From positions 1-9,321 of the forward strand of contig JAHIRA010000138.1 of assembly GCA_018818905.1 (NCBI GenBank): a DNA stretch of 9,321 nt, read 5' to 3'. Below are positions 1 through 5,845 of this stretch, piece by piece. Numbering within the stretch: the first letter of the stretch is position 1; each line of letters starts with the position of its first letter. This stretch comes from Patescibacteria group bacterium (GTDB lineage: Bacteria > Patescibacteriota > JABMPQ01 > JAHIRA01). A program made the position numbers and the translations under genes. The notes below the pieces were generated by a model. That model was not told the origin of the DNA, did not search any database, and saw only the letters and a list, made by a program, of their open reading frames with translations.

Positions 1-42
1 CTCTTTTCAGAACATATAAGATTTGCACTTTAGAGAAAAGAG
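1..42 (+). promoter_or_regulatory. possible leader of the 83-793 gene (weak -10 and long-loop hairpin)
   Basis: A TATAAG hexamer at 15-20 could be a -10 element for the gene at 83; any -35 would lie outside the window. The first eight bases (CTCTTTTC) are the exact reverse complement of 35-42 (GAAAAGAG), so a transcript starting upstream could fold into a hairpin with a loop of about 26 nt. Both signals are short and could be chance. Confidence 0.2.
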
Positions 43-82
43 AGTGGCAAAAATTTCATCTACAATCCTGGAGGAGGAAAAG

Positions 83-793
83 ATGAGAGAATTTTTGATG
101 ATACTGGAGTCGCTAGCTGGTCGCTTGACGCGGATTCGCGTCAAGGGACAACTTGATGGCAATAATGTTGAGCTTACGGGTGATCTTGCTGATCCCGTGA
201 GTGAAGTTGTTGTCGAAACCGAGACCCCTCAAAAGGGTGTCTCGTGGCTGAAAGTGGTGGCCCTGTTGATGACCTTGGGCGCCAGTGCCTGGGGAGGCTT
301 CGAGCTTTCGGAGTCGAAGAACCAGTCTGTGGCGCAAGCCCGGGCTGAGGTTTATGCGACGCAAAAGGTGGAGCTCAGAAACACGGTGAAAGTTCTGCAG
401 CGTAAAGCTCAGAATAAAGACTGTGTTTCTCCTGAGGTCGCTGTGATTCGGATGGTGGCTGAGCGAGCTAGGATGGCCTTGGTCTGTGGGTCGCGGCTTC
501 AGAAGCAAGCTCGTAGATTTCGCCTGTCCCAAGCTCAGAGATGGCTGAAACTTTCGCAGAAAAAGAAGATCTCGAAGGACCGCCTGCGATCGTTACTGGT
601 TTTATTACACGGCGAAGGCAAGCTAAGAAAGCTTTTCGGAGCTACGCGCGTCAGGTATGTTTACCTGAAACGTCGTAGGCGTCGAAAGAAACGGGCCTGC
701 AAAAAGATCCGCAAGGATTGCCCGCCTTCCCGAGCACGTCCCGTCCGTCGACGAAAGAATCGCAAACCCCGGACCGTTCTGGTCAAAAAATAA
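83..793 (+). CDS. unknown one-helix membrane protein with a highly basic C-terminal tail (236 aa)
   Basis: I do not recognise a family. The reading frame is open from a TTG at 23, but GGAGGAGG at 70-77 sits just ahead of the ATG at 83, so I start there. Residues about 1-50 are a soluble, mildly acidic segment. Residues about 54-74 form one membrane helix (SWLKVVALLMTLGASAWGGF). Residues about 80-110 are rich in Q, E, K and V and may be helical. From about residue 140 the protein is extremely basic, with the run KRRRRRKKR near residue 200 followed by many more K and R; several isolated cysteines (DC, VC, AC, DC) occur in this half. The positive tail could bind nucleic acid, acidic polymers or the membrane surface, which is inference only. 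The gene looks richer in G+C than those to its right and is monocistronic, ending at a strong terminator. Confidence 0.7.
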   Translation: MREFLMILESLAGRLTRIRVKGQLDGNNVELTGDLADPVSEVVVETETPQKGVSWLKVVALLMTLGASAWGGFELSESKNQSVAQARAEVYATQKVELRNTVKVLQRKAQNKDCVSPEVAVIRMVAERARMALVCGSRLQKQARRFRLSQAQRWLKLSQKKKISKDRLRSLLVLLHGEGKLRKLFGATRVRYVYLKRRRRRKKRACKKIRKDCPPSRARPVRRRKNRKPRTVLVKK

Positions 794-820
794 CCCACTC
801 TTTTCTCAAAACAAGGTTTT

Positions 821-852
821 GCCTCTTTTCCTACAAAAAGAGGCTTTTTTTT
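821..852 (+). terminator. intrinsic terminator of the 83-793 gene
   Basis: GCCTCTTTT (821-829) pairs with AAAAGAGGC (836-844) around a 6-nt loop, followed by eight T (845-852). It lies 27 nt after the stop codon. It separates this gene from the operon that begins at about 870. Confidence 0.85.
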
Positions 853-869
853 ATGTGTGGACATCCTAT

Positions 870-898
870 TTGCATAATTTAATAATATCTGTTATAAT
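870..898 (+). promoter_or_regulatory. promoter of the 945-3172 operon
   Basis: TTGCAT at 870-875 and TATAAT at 893-898 are separated by exactly 17 nt, close to the sigma-70 consensus. Transcription should start near 905. The leader of about 40 nt begins with a 6-bp hairpin, AAAGGT (904-909) with ACCTTT (916-921), and then is almost pure A-rich sequence up to the ATG at 945. Confidence 0.8.
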
Positions 899-944
899 AT
901 AGAAAAGGTCAAGCAACCTTTAAAACAAAAATAAAAACAAAAAA

Positions 945-1583
945 ATGCAAGAAGAAATTATCAAGCGTCACTCTTGGGTGGCTATTGCGAGAGGTATCAT
1001 CACCATTCTTTTTGGTGGTTTGGTTCTTTTGTGGCCTGAATTGACTCTGACCCTTTTGGTCCTCCTTTTTGGACTGTACGCCGCTTTTGATGGAATTTTG
1101 GCCCTCCTGGTCTCTGTTTATGCTGCTACCAAGCATGACCGTTGGTGGGTTTTTCTCGTCGAGGGTATCTTTGGTCTAACAGCTGGTGCTGTGGCCCTTC
1201 TTCTTCCAGACTTCACTGTGTTGGCCCTTCTTTATCTGGTTGCGGCTTGGGCAATTTTGACTGGGTTGGTCGAAATTTGGGTGGCCTTCTCGGTACCTTT
1301 TGCCAAATCAAGCAAAGGTATCTTGACTATTGCCGGTCTTTTTTCCATGGCTCTTGGGGCTCTGATGTATCTTTACCCGGTCATTAGTATGGTTGTTATT
1401 ATGTGGTTTGTTGGTGTCTACGCTTTGGTCTTCGGCTTGATCTTGGTTATCTTTGGGATTATGGTCAAGAAGATAGAAAAAACAGATATTGAGGAAGAGA
1501 AGATTATTGAAGTAGAAGAAGAGTCAGATGGGATGGAAGATATAAAAGAAGAGAACGAAGAAGATTCTAAAGAAGAAAAATAG
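945..1583 (+). CDS. HdeD/DUF308 family membrane protein (212 aa)
   Basis: This matches the HdeD-type DUF308 family of small integral membrane proteins; in E. coli HdeD belongs to the acid-fitness island and acts in acid resistance at high cell density. Six membrane helices can be read at about residues 11-30, 33-57, 67-87, 90-117, 125-143 and 147-173. They form three helix pairs, and the first helix of each pair ends in a proline turn (WP at 30-31, LP at 87-88, YP at 144-145), the internal three-fold repeat typical of the family. The last 38 residues are a strongly acidic, charged cytoplasmic tail (many E, D and K), longer than in E. coli HdeD. There is no SD; an A-rich leader precedes the ATG. 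It is the first gene of the operon, with the channel gene starting 4 nt after its stop. The family assignment is solid; the physiological role is transferred from E. coli. Confidence 0.85.
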   Translation: MQEEIIKRHSWVAIARGIITILFGGLVLLWPELTLTLLVLLFGLYAAFDGILALLVSVYAATKHDRWWVFLVEGIFGLTAGAVALLLPDFTVLALLYLVAAWAILTGLVEIWVAFSVPFAKSSKGILTIAGLFSMALGALMYLYPVISMVVIMWFVGVYALVFGLILVIFGIMVKKIEKTDIEEEKIIEVEEESDGMEDIKEENEEDSKEEK

Positions 1584-1587
1584 TACA

Positions 1588-2280
1588 ATGGAAGAAGCTA
1601 AGAAAGAAAAAGAAAAATTAACCCTGGAACGTTTTCTTAGTAAAGAAAACGCTTGGCTTCTCGACGAAAAAAATACTGACCGCATCATTACTTTTAGTGA
1701 TGCGGTCTTTGCGATTGCTATTACCATTATCATTCTTCAGATAGAAATTCCACTAAATATTCCCGGAACAGAACTCAAAAATGAAGTCGTTAATCTGTGG
1801 CCACAAATTCTGAGTTATCTGATTAGTTTTGCGGTTATTGGTCGCTTTTGGTTTACTCATCTCAGGCTTGGAAGTTATGTCAAGCATTTTGACAAGGGTT
1901 TTATTTTCCTCAATATGTTGTTTCTGTTGTCGGTTACCTTTCTTCCTTTTCCTACGGATCTTTATGGATCTCATTCAATGTCGGCCTTTAGTCTAGTTTT
2001 CTATTGTGCTGCTATTGGCGCGGTGGCTCTTATTTCTTCCATTATGTGGTTCTATGCCTACCGCCATCCAAAACTTCTACACGAGCACGTTGATAAGAAA
2101 ATTCTGTCTTATAGTGGTCGCCAGGCATTACTGGTGACAATTACCTTTGCAATTGGTATTATAGTTATAGTGGCTGTGCCAGAGTTGACTCCTTACTTCT
2201 GGTTTGGCTATATTGCGATTGACCTTATTACTTCAAATATCTCAAGAAGCTATGAAAAAAGAAAAATTACTCAGGCCTAA
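1588..2280 (+). CDS. TMEM175/DUF1211 family cation channel (230 aa)
   Basis: The protein carries the family signature FSDAVFAIAIT at residues 36-46, where the FSD motif follows a conserved Arg (R32 here) in the first pore-lining helix. Six membrane helices are visible: about 33-52, 72-94, 103-122, 131-156, 178-197 and 200-215, which is the single-repeat bacterial architecture. Bacterial TMEM175 proteins are K+-selective channels assembling as tetramers; the animal lysosomal relatives also leak protons. The W..H pattern after helix 2 (WFTHLRLGSYVKHFD, 88-102) also fits the family. The N-terminal 30 residues are charged and cytoplasmic. The gene starts 4 nt after the HdeD-like gene without an SD, so translation may be coupled, and its 3' end overlaps the start of the lipoprotein gene by 29 nt. 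Function as a K+ or K+/H+ leak is inferred from family membership. Confidence 0.85.
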   Translation: MEEAKKEKEKLTLERFLSKENAWLLDEKNTDRIITFSDAVFAIAITIIILQIEIPLNIPGTELKNEVVNLWPQILSYLISFAVIGRFWFTHLRLGSYVKHFDKGFIFLNMLFLLSVTFLPFPTDLYGSHSMSAFSLVFYCAAIGAVALISSIMWFYAYRHPKLLHEHVDKKILSYSGRQALLVTITFAIGIIVIVAVPELTPYFWFGYIAIDLITSNISRSYEKRKITQA

Positions 2281-2638
2281 AACAGTCTGGGTTGGCCTAT
2301 GTGTGTTGGGCTTGGTATTGACTCTAGGGGCTTGTACCAAAAAAGAAGAGGCCCAAGATCAAACCTCGGGCTCAGACACCACTGTAGAAAATTGTGCCAA
2401 GACAGGATCACAAACCAGCATGAGCTATGACGAGGCCAAAAAAATCGCCTCGGAAGGGGAGTGTGCCAAAGAGGGAACTCTCAAGTCTACTCACCAGTGT
2501 AACGAGAATTCAGGAACTTGGTGGATTGATCTTGAAGCCACTCAAGCCAAAGAGGGATGTAACCCAGCCTGTGTAGTAGATGCAGAAAGTAAAAGTAGTG
2601 AAATTAATTGGCGTTGTACCGGACTTTTATCAGAATAA
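2252..2638 (+). CDS. small Cys-rich lipoprotein (128 aa)
   Basis: The frame is open from 2204, but the ATG at 2252 is the sensible start: it puts a basic N-terminus (MKKEKLLRPK) directly before a hydrophobic stretch and a lipobox LGAC, with the lipidated Cys at residue 28. The mature part begins with a short charged linker (TKKEEAQDQTSGSD) and then a compact domain with six further cysteines (ENC, GEC, HQC, GC, PAC, WRC), enough for three disulfides outside the membrane. The C-terminal pattern GTWWIDL...GCNPACVV...INWRCTG resembles a small domain I associate with CPR bacteria; I know of no assigned function. It overlaps the channel gene by 29 nt, with only a weak SD-like AAGAAG, suggesting coupled translation. 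Being co-encoded with two membrane proteins suggests it may act on the outer face of the same membrane. Confidence 0.8.
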   Translation: MKKEKLLRPKTVWVGLCVLGLVLTLGACTKKEEAQDQTSGSDTTVENCAKTGSQTSMSYDEAKKIASEGECAKEGTLKSTHQCNENSGTWWIDLEATQAKEGCNPACVVDAESKSSEINWRCTGLLSE

Positions 2639-2647
2639 AACAAAAAT

Positions 2648-3172
2648 ATGAAAGGCGTTATAGTAGATTGTGTTCACAATATGGTAGTTGATAAATATGG
2701 CCAAGAGAAATGGGATACTATTTTGGAAGAGGCAGGTATTGAGAAGGGAGAAGTTTTGTTGGTTACCGATGACATTGAAGATCAAAAAGTCATGAGGCTT
2801 TTTCAGGGGATAGGGAAAAATTTACAAATGGATTTTGATCAGATAGCAGAAGTGTTTGGAGATTATTGGATTAATTCGTACACTAGTAAAAACTATCCGA
2901 TGTATTATCGGGGGATTAATTCGACTAAGGATTTTTTGCTCAATATGGATAAGGTGCATCAGGCGGCTACCAAGAGTATTCCCAATGCCAAACCACCTCG
3001 GTTTGATTATAATTGGAAACAGGACAATGTTCTTGCTATGCATTATAAGTCAGAGCGAGGTCTAATTGATTTAATGATTGGTGTTATCAAGGGGGTCGCC
3101 AAGTACTATCAAGAAACAATTGATATTAAAAAGATAGATGAAACTGAAGTTGAGATAACTTTTCCGGAATGA
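2648..3172 (+). CDS. stand-alone H-NOX (HNOB) heme gas-sensor protein (174 aa)
   Basis: The length and sequence fit a single heme-NO/O2-binding domain starting at residue 1 (MKGVIVDCV). The heme ligand is His104 in NMDKVHQAATK. The propionate-binding Y-x-S-x-R motif is complete (Y133, S135, R137), and the conserved distorting proline is in KPPRF (P117). Compared from memory with the O2-binding Thermoanaerobacter H-NOX, the distal tyrosine (Y140) is replaced by Leu142, Trp9 by Val9 and Asn74 by Trp74. The pocket therefore lacks the usual O2 hydrogen-bond network, which predicts selectivity for NO (or CO) over O2. H-NOX proteins normally pass the signal to a histidine kinase, diguanylate cyclase or chemoreceptor; none is encoded nearby. 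It is the last gene of the operon, 9 nt after the lipoprotein stop, with an A-rich leader and no SD. The family call is strong; ligand choice is inference. Confidence 0.9.
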   Translation: MKGVIVDCVHNMVVDKYGQEKWDTILEEAGIEKGEVLLVTDDIEDQKVMRLFQGIGKNLQMDFDQIAEVFGDYWINSYTSKNYPMYYRGINSTKDFLLNMDKVHQAATKSIPNAKPPRFDYNWKQDNVLAMHYKSERGLIDLMIGVIKGVAKYYQETIDIKKIDETEVEITFPE

Positions 3173-3179
3173 ACAAAAT

Positions 3180-3213
3180 AAAAAGAGTAGCAGATGTAAT
3201 GATGCTCTTTTTT
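3180..3213. terminator. two-way terminator between the operon and the minus-strand gene at 3222
   Basis: AAAAAGAG (3180-3187) pairs with CTCTTTTT (3205-3212), with extra partial pairing inside the 17-nt intervening segment. On the plus strand it is followed by a run of T (3208-3213); on the minus strand by TTTTT. It lies between two convergent stop codons (3172 and 3222), so it can serve both. The stem is mostly A-T and of moderate strength. Confidence 0.6.
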
Positions 3214-3221
3214 GATACGAT

Positions 3222-3578
3222 CTATTCTTGAAGCCACTTCCAAGCTTCTTCTTGCTCTGTGACGTCAAAATACTTTGTCTCTGCGTCCATAAACCATTTG
3301 GCGCACTTGGCCATATCGGCTTCCCAGTTTTTGTTGCCAACAAGAGCCAGCTTCTTGATGTCACTACGGTGTTTTTCTGTGAACTCAAAATCATCAATAG
3401 TGGCTTTAACACTATAGCCGTCAAAGTCTTCAAAGTCCATCAAGACATTGATAGCACCCATTTCAGCAATCATTTTCTCTAGCTTGGGGACCAGCTCTTT
3501 ATAGTCCCTGTCGACAAGTTTGCCTTTGGCTTTGACCCCAATAATGCTTCCTGCACTTTCTGGCATGGTTTCAAACAT
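3222..3578 (-). CDS. SpoIIAA-like (STAS/SEC14-type) small protein (118 aa)
   Basis: This reads as a full-length member of the SpoIIAA-like family, a small alpha/beta fold related to STAS and CRAL-TRIO/SEC14 domains. The N-terminal pattern PESAGSIIGVKAKGKLVDRDY, then LMDFEDFDGYS in the middle, KHRSDIKKLALVGNKNW and the C-terminal YFDVTEQEEAWKWL all fit. Family members have no catalytic motif; they are thought to bind ligands, lipids or partner proteins, and their real role is unknown. It has no signal peptide or membrane segment and should be cytoplasmic. The start codon at 3578 has no SD; the next Met in frame is only 4 codons later. No convincing promoter was found upstream. It stands alone on the minus strand, convergent with the H-NOX operon. 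Confidence 0.8.
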   Translation of the reverse strand: MFETMPESAGSIIGVKAKGKLVDRDYKELVPKLEKMIAEMGAINVLMDFEDFDGYSVKATIDDFEFTEKHRSDIKKLALVGNKNWEADMAKCAKWFMDAETKYFDVTEQEEAWKWLQE

Positions 3579-3606
3579 GTGTTTTGCTTATTTATTAGAT
3601 GGTATC

Positions 3607-3635
3607 TTGTTATTGAAGAATGATTCTGCTATTTT
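3607..3635 (+). promoter_or_regulatory. promoter of the 3678-3989 gene
   Basis: TTGTTA at 3607-3612 and TATTTT at 3630-3635 are 17 nt apart, and TGC directly before the -10 gives an extended -10 element. The transcript would start near 3642, leaving a leader of about 36 nt that contains the SD GGAGGG. Confidence 0.5.
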
Positions 3636-3677
3636 GGAGATGCAATCAAAATGTGTGTCTGAAAAATGGAGGGATAA

Positions 3678-3989
3678 ATGAAAGACAGTCAGAGTGGTGT
3701 AGATATCGCCGCGGAGATCAAAAAAATATTGATGGAGAACTCTGGAGAACTGCCTATATTTCTTACCAAGCTAAGAATCTACCTAGCTCTTAGGAGGAAA
3801 TTGGAAGAGGATCCGGGTCGCTTTCTGAGAAATGTTTCTAAAGGAGAACTAAACGAATCATTTGATGACTTTGATCTTCGGTTTGGGAGAAGCAGAGGGG
3901 ATGAGGATGAAACCATGCTTTCAAGACCACGATGGTCATTAAAAAGCCTTGAATTGCTAATTCAGGGTCTAGAAAGAATTAACGGCTAA
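3678..3989 (+). CDS. hypothetical soluble protein (103 aa)
   Basis: I do not recognise a family. A good SD, GGAGGG at 3668-3673, precedes the ATG by 4 nt, and an extended -10 promoter lies upstream, so the gene is likely real. The protein is predicted mostly helical and charged: IAAEIKKILMENSGEL near the start, LRIYLALRRKLEEDPGRFL in the middle, a DDFDLRFGRSRGDEDE loop and a C-terminal helix (SLKSLELLIQGLERI). There is no signal peptide, membrane helix or cysteine motif. Its stop codon is only 2 nt from the stop of the convergent glutamate decarboxylase gene. Confidence 0.6.
   Translation: MKDSQSGVDIAAEIKKILMENSGELPIFLTKLRIYLALRRKLEEDPGRFLRNVSKGELNESFDDFDLRFGRSRGDEDETMLSRPRWSLKSLELLIQGLERING
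3941..3966 (-). terminator. possible terminator of the glutamate decarboxylase gene, inside the facing gene
   Basis: Read on the minus strand, CCTGAATT pairs with AATTC-A-AGG around an AGC loop with one bulged A, followed by GC and then TTTTT (plus-strand A run 3941-3945). It lies 26-51 nt beyond the decarboxylase stop, within the 3' end of the 103-aa coding sequence. Confidence 0.4.
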
Positions 3990-3991
3990 TC

Positions 3992-5365
3992 CTAGCACAC
4001 TCCTTTTTTCTTGCTGGCTGTTCCTTTTGGGGCGGCCTTTTTTAATTTCTCGATGGCGACATCAATATCTGACAGCAGCATATCGGCCATATCGCGACTA
4101 AAGTTTTCTTTAACCACCACGCGCATAATAATAACTTTTTCGGCATTGGGGGGTAAGGTGTAGGCTGGGATAATCCAGCCGCGTTCTCTGAGTTTGTCGG
4201 TTAGTTCATAAAGAGTAAAGTCTTGCTTGTCCTTAAGCTTAACGGCAACGACCGGCAGAAGCTGAGTTGGATTAAGATTCTCGAATAGTCCAGTATCCAT
4301 CATTTTTTCTGCGAGGTATTTGGCGTTATTGACCACATTGGTCATAATTTTGGTGTAACCCTCTTTGCCGAGTCTTAGGAAGTTGTAATATTGAGCGACA
4401 ACCATTGAGCTTCCTCGTGAGAAATTGAGAGTATAAGTTGGCATTTCACCACCAAGATAGTTGACCTTGAAAACAATATCTTCTGGAATATCTTTCTCAT
4501 CGCGAAACACTAGCCAGCCACTTCCAGGGTAAACCAAGCCATATTTATGACCTGAGACATTAATAGATTTGACTTGCTCAAGTCTGAAGTCCCATTCTAA
4601 GTCTGGATAAACAAAAGGAGCAATGAAACCACCACTAGCGCCATCAACGTGAATTGGGATATCCCAACCTTTGTCTTTCTTTACTTTAACCAAAAGATCA
4701 TTGATTTCTTTGATGGGGTCGGTTTGACCGGTGAAAGTAGTTCCCAGAATGGCGCCAACACAAATAGTGTTCTCGTCAATAAGTTCTTCGACTAGCTCTG
4801 GGTTGATAATCCAGCGATCTTCTTCCATGGGGATAGAGCGCATTTCAACATCAAAGTACTTGGCAAACTTTTCCCAGCAGACATGAACATCTGCACCGTA
4901 AACAATATTTGGCTTACTGTCGTCTTTGCCCTCAGCTTTCATTCTATTCTTCCAGGACCATTTGTGAGCTAGAAGCCCAAGCATGATAGCTTCAGAAGAT
5001 CCAATAGTGGTCGTTCCCACAGAGGTTTGATCTTCGGGAGAATTAAAAAGACGGGCCAACATGTTAACAACCCGTTCGTGAATCATTTCTATTTGTGGAT
5101 ACTCATCGTGGTCAATAAAGTTTTTGTTGATGTTTTCGGCAATGAGCTTGTCAGCTTCCGGCTCCATCCAAGTTGTGACAAAGCTAGCCAGATTCAAAGA
5201 AGGGTTACCGTCAAGATTGAGTTCGTCGTGGACTAATTGATAAGCGGCATTTGAGGGCATGGACTTGTCAGGCATTTCGTACTTGGGAACTTCTTCGGCC
5301 GAATAGCGCATGCTGTAAGTGCTGGTGTGGTCGGAGAGGTCTTGTTTGTTTTTCTTTTTGTGCAT
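3992..5365 (-). CDS. gadB: glutamate decarboxylase, PLP-dependent (457 aa)
   Basis: The enzyme converts L-glutamate to GABA and CO2, consuming one cytoplasmic proton, and is a pyridoxal-phosphate group II decarboxylase. The length matches bacterial and plant forms. Using the ATG at 5365, the PLP lysine is Lys274 in [10 protein letters not shown], the pyridine-N aspartate is Asp241 in HVDGASGGF, and phosphate-side residues are in GSSEA (122-126) and TTFTG (209-213). Conserved blocks [26 protein letters not shown] and EGYTK are all present. The ring-stacking position is His161, where E. coli GadB has Gln163, and the sequence seems closer to the plant/cyanobacterial type. The C-terminus is Lys-rich and ends KKKGVC, without the His-Lys-Thr tail that gates E. 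coli GadB by pH. A TTG at 5392 is in frame but falls upstream of the predicted transcription start. No glutamate/GABA antiporter gene is in the window. Convergent with the 103-aa gene. Confidence 0.93.
   Translation of the reverse strand: MHKKKNKQDLSDHTSTYSMRYSAEEVPKYEMPDKSMPSNAAYQLVHDELNLDGNPSLNLASFVTTWMEPEADKLIAENINKNFIDHDEYPQIEMIHERVVNMLARLFNSPEDQTSVGTTTIGSSEAIMLGLLAHKWSWKNRMKAEGKDDSKPNIVYGADVHVCWEKFAKYFDVEMRSIPMEEDRWIINPELVEELIDENTICVGAILGTTFTGQTDPIKEINDLLVKVKKDKGWDIPIHVDGASGGFIAPFVYPDLEWDFRLEQVKSINVSGHKYGLVYPGSGWLVFRDEKDIPEDIVFKVNYLGGEMPTYTLNFSRGSSMVVAQYYNFLRLGKEGYTKIMTNVVNNAKYLAEKMMDTGLFENLNPTQLLPVVAVKLKDKQDFTLYELTDKLRERGWIIPAYTLPPNAEKVIIMRVVVKENFSRDMADMLLSDIDVAIEKLKKAAPKGTASKKKGVC
4016..4043 (+). 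terminator. terminator of the 3678-3989 gene, inside the decarboxylase gene
   Basis: GGCTGTTCC (4016-4024) pairs with GGGGCGGCC (4029-4037) around TTTT, nine pairs of which three are G-U, followed by TTTTTT (4038-4043). It lies 27 nt beyond the plus-strand stop at 3989 and within the last codons of the minus-strand decarboxylase. Confidence 0.5.
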
Positions 5366-5378
5366 GTTTTTTACAGTT

Positions 5379-5409
5379 ATTTTAACTTTCAATGTTGTAA
5401 TTTTACAAC
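5379..5409 (-). promoter_or_regulatory. decarboxylase promoter with overlapping palindromic operator
   Basis: On the minus strand TTGTAA (5408-5403) and TAAAAT (5384-5379) are 18 nt apart. The -35 lies inside a perfect inverted repeat on the plus strand, GTTGTAA-TT-TTACAAC at 5394-5409, which suits a dimeric regulator. The predicted transcript begins near 5372, only about 7 nt before the ATG at 5365, so the mRNA would be nearly leaderless; there is no SD. Confidence 0.55.
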
Positions 5410-5431
5410 AAAAGCAGAAACTTAGCCACGC

Positions 5432-5467
5432 AAAAAAAGGCCGCCTCTGTAAAGTTTACAGGGCGGC
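5432..5467 (-). terminator. strong terminator of the zinc-finger gene
   Basis: GCCGCC (5440-5445) and CTGTAAA (5447-5453) pair with TTTACAG (5455-5461) and GGCGGC (5462-5467), a 13-bp stem with a one-base bulge. On the minus strand it ends in CC and TTTTTTT. It lies 22 nt after the stop at 5489 and shields the decarboxylase promoter from read-through. Confidence 0.9.
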
Positions 5468-5488
5468 ATGGGTCATAGGGGGAGGGGG

Positions 5489-5794
5489 CTATGTGAAAAC
5501 TTGATTTGAGGATTCGCTCTCATCCTCTTGATTATCGCCCATCAGAGCTCTTATGTGAGCTTCAAGTTTTTGCTTGAGAGACTCTGACAAAGGCTCTGGA
5601 TTTTTCTTGAGATTGATCTCTAGCTGAGCCATAATCGCTTCGAAATTGCTCTCAAAAAGACTACGACAGCTTGAACAATTCCCAAAATGAGAGATCTCCG
5701 TTTCAGTTAAACTAGTTTTTGGCGTTCCTTCAGTCGCCAATTCCAGGAAAAATTTAACAACATTCTGACAGGTTTTTTTACTATTTTTGCTCAT
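5489..5794 (-). CDS. small HX3CX2C zinc-finger protein, anti-sigma-like (101 aa)
   Basis: The key feature is H36-FGN-C40-SS-C43-R, the HX3CX2C metal site of zf-HC2 / ZAS anti-sigma domains, in which a helix with an upstream ligand completes zinc binding (Cys9 in KKTCQNVV could be the fourth ligand). Flanking sequence (LTETEISHFGNCSSCRSLFE) matches the usual L...E...H...C..CR layout. After it comes a charged, helical, acidic tail with no membrane segment, so this is a soluble form. No sigma factor lies beside it, so an anti-sigma role is only a possibility; many zf-HC2 proteins have other or unknown roles. An upstream in-frame ATG at 5809 exists, but the GGAGG at 5807-5803 starts at that codon's last base and is well spaced for the ATG at 5794, which I prefer. 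It is a single-gene unit with its own promoter and terminator. Confidence 0.75.
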   Translation of the reverse strand: MSKNSKKTCQNVVKFFLELATEGTPKTSLTETEISHFGNCSSCRSLFESNFEAIMAQLEINLKKNPEPLSESLKQKLEAHIRALMGDNQEDESESSNQVFT

Positions 5795-5845
5795 TTCTTC
5801 GTCCTCCATTGATTTACTACCTGTATGGTAACTTGTGAGCTCGGC

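Noticed and set aside
23..82. Upstream TTG start extending the first gene by 20 codons
   Set aside because: It has no SD, while GGAGGAGG at 70-77 fits the ATG at 83; the extension also overlaps the leader signals.
113..532. Minus-strand open frame of 139 codons
   Set aside because: It lies wholly inside the first gene, has low-complexity composition, no SD and no recognisable motif; it is a frame shadow of a G+C-richer gene.
2204..2251. Earlier start for the lipoprotein gene
   Set aside because: It would place 16 extra residues before the basic n-region and spoil the lipoprotein signal; the ATG at 2252 gives a standard lipobox at Cys28.
3071..3433. Minus-strand open frame of 120 codons
   Set aside because: It overlaps the SpoIIAA-like gene in another frame and the end of the H-NOX gene, and resembles nothing.
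5366..5392. TTG start adding nine residues to glutamate decarboxylase
   Set aside because: It lies upstream of the predicted transcription start and overlaps the -10 region; the ATG at 5365 gives the family's usual N-terminus.
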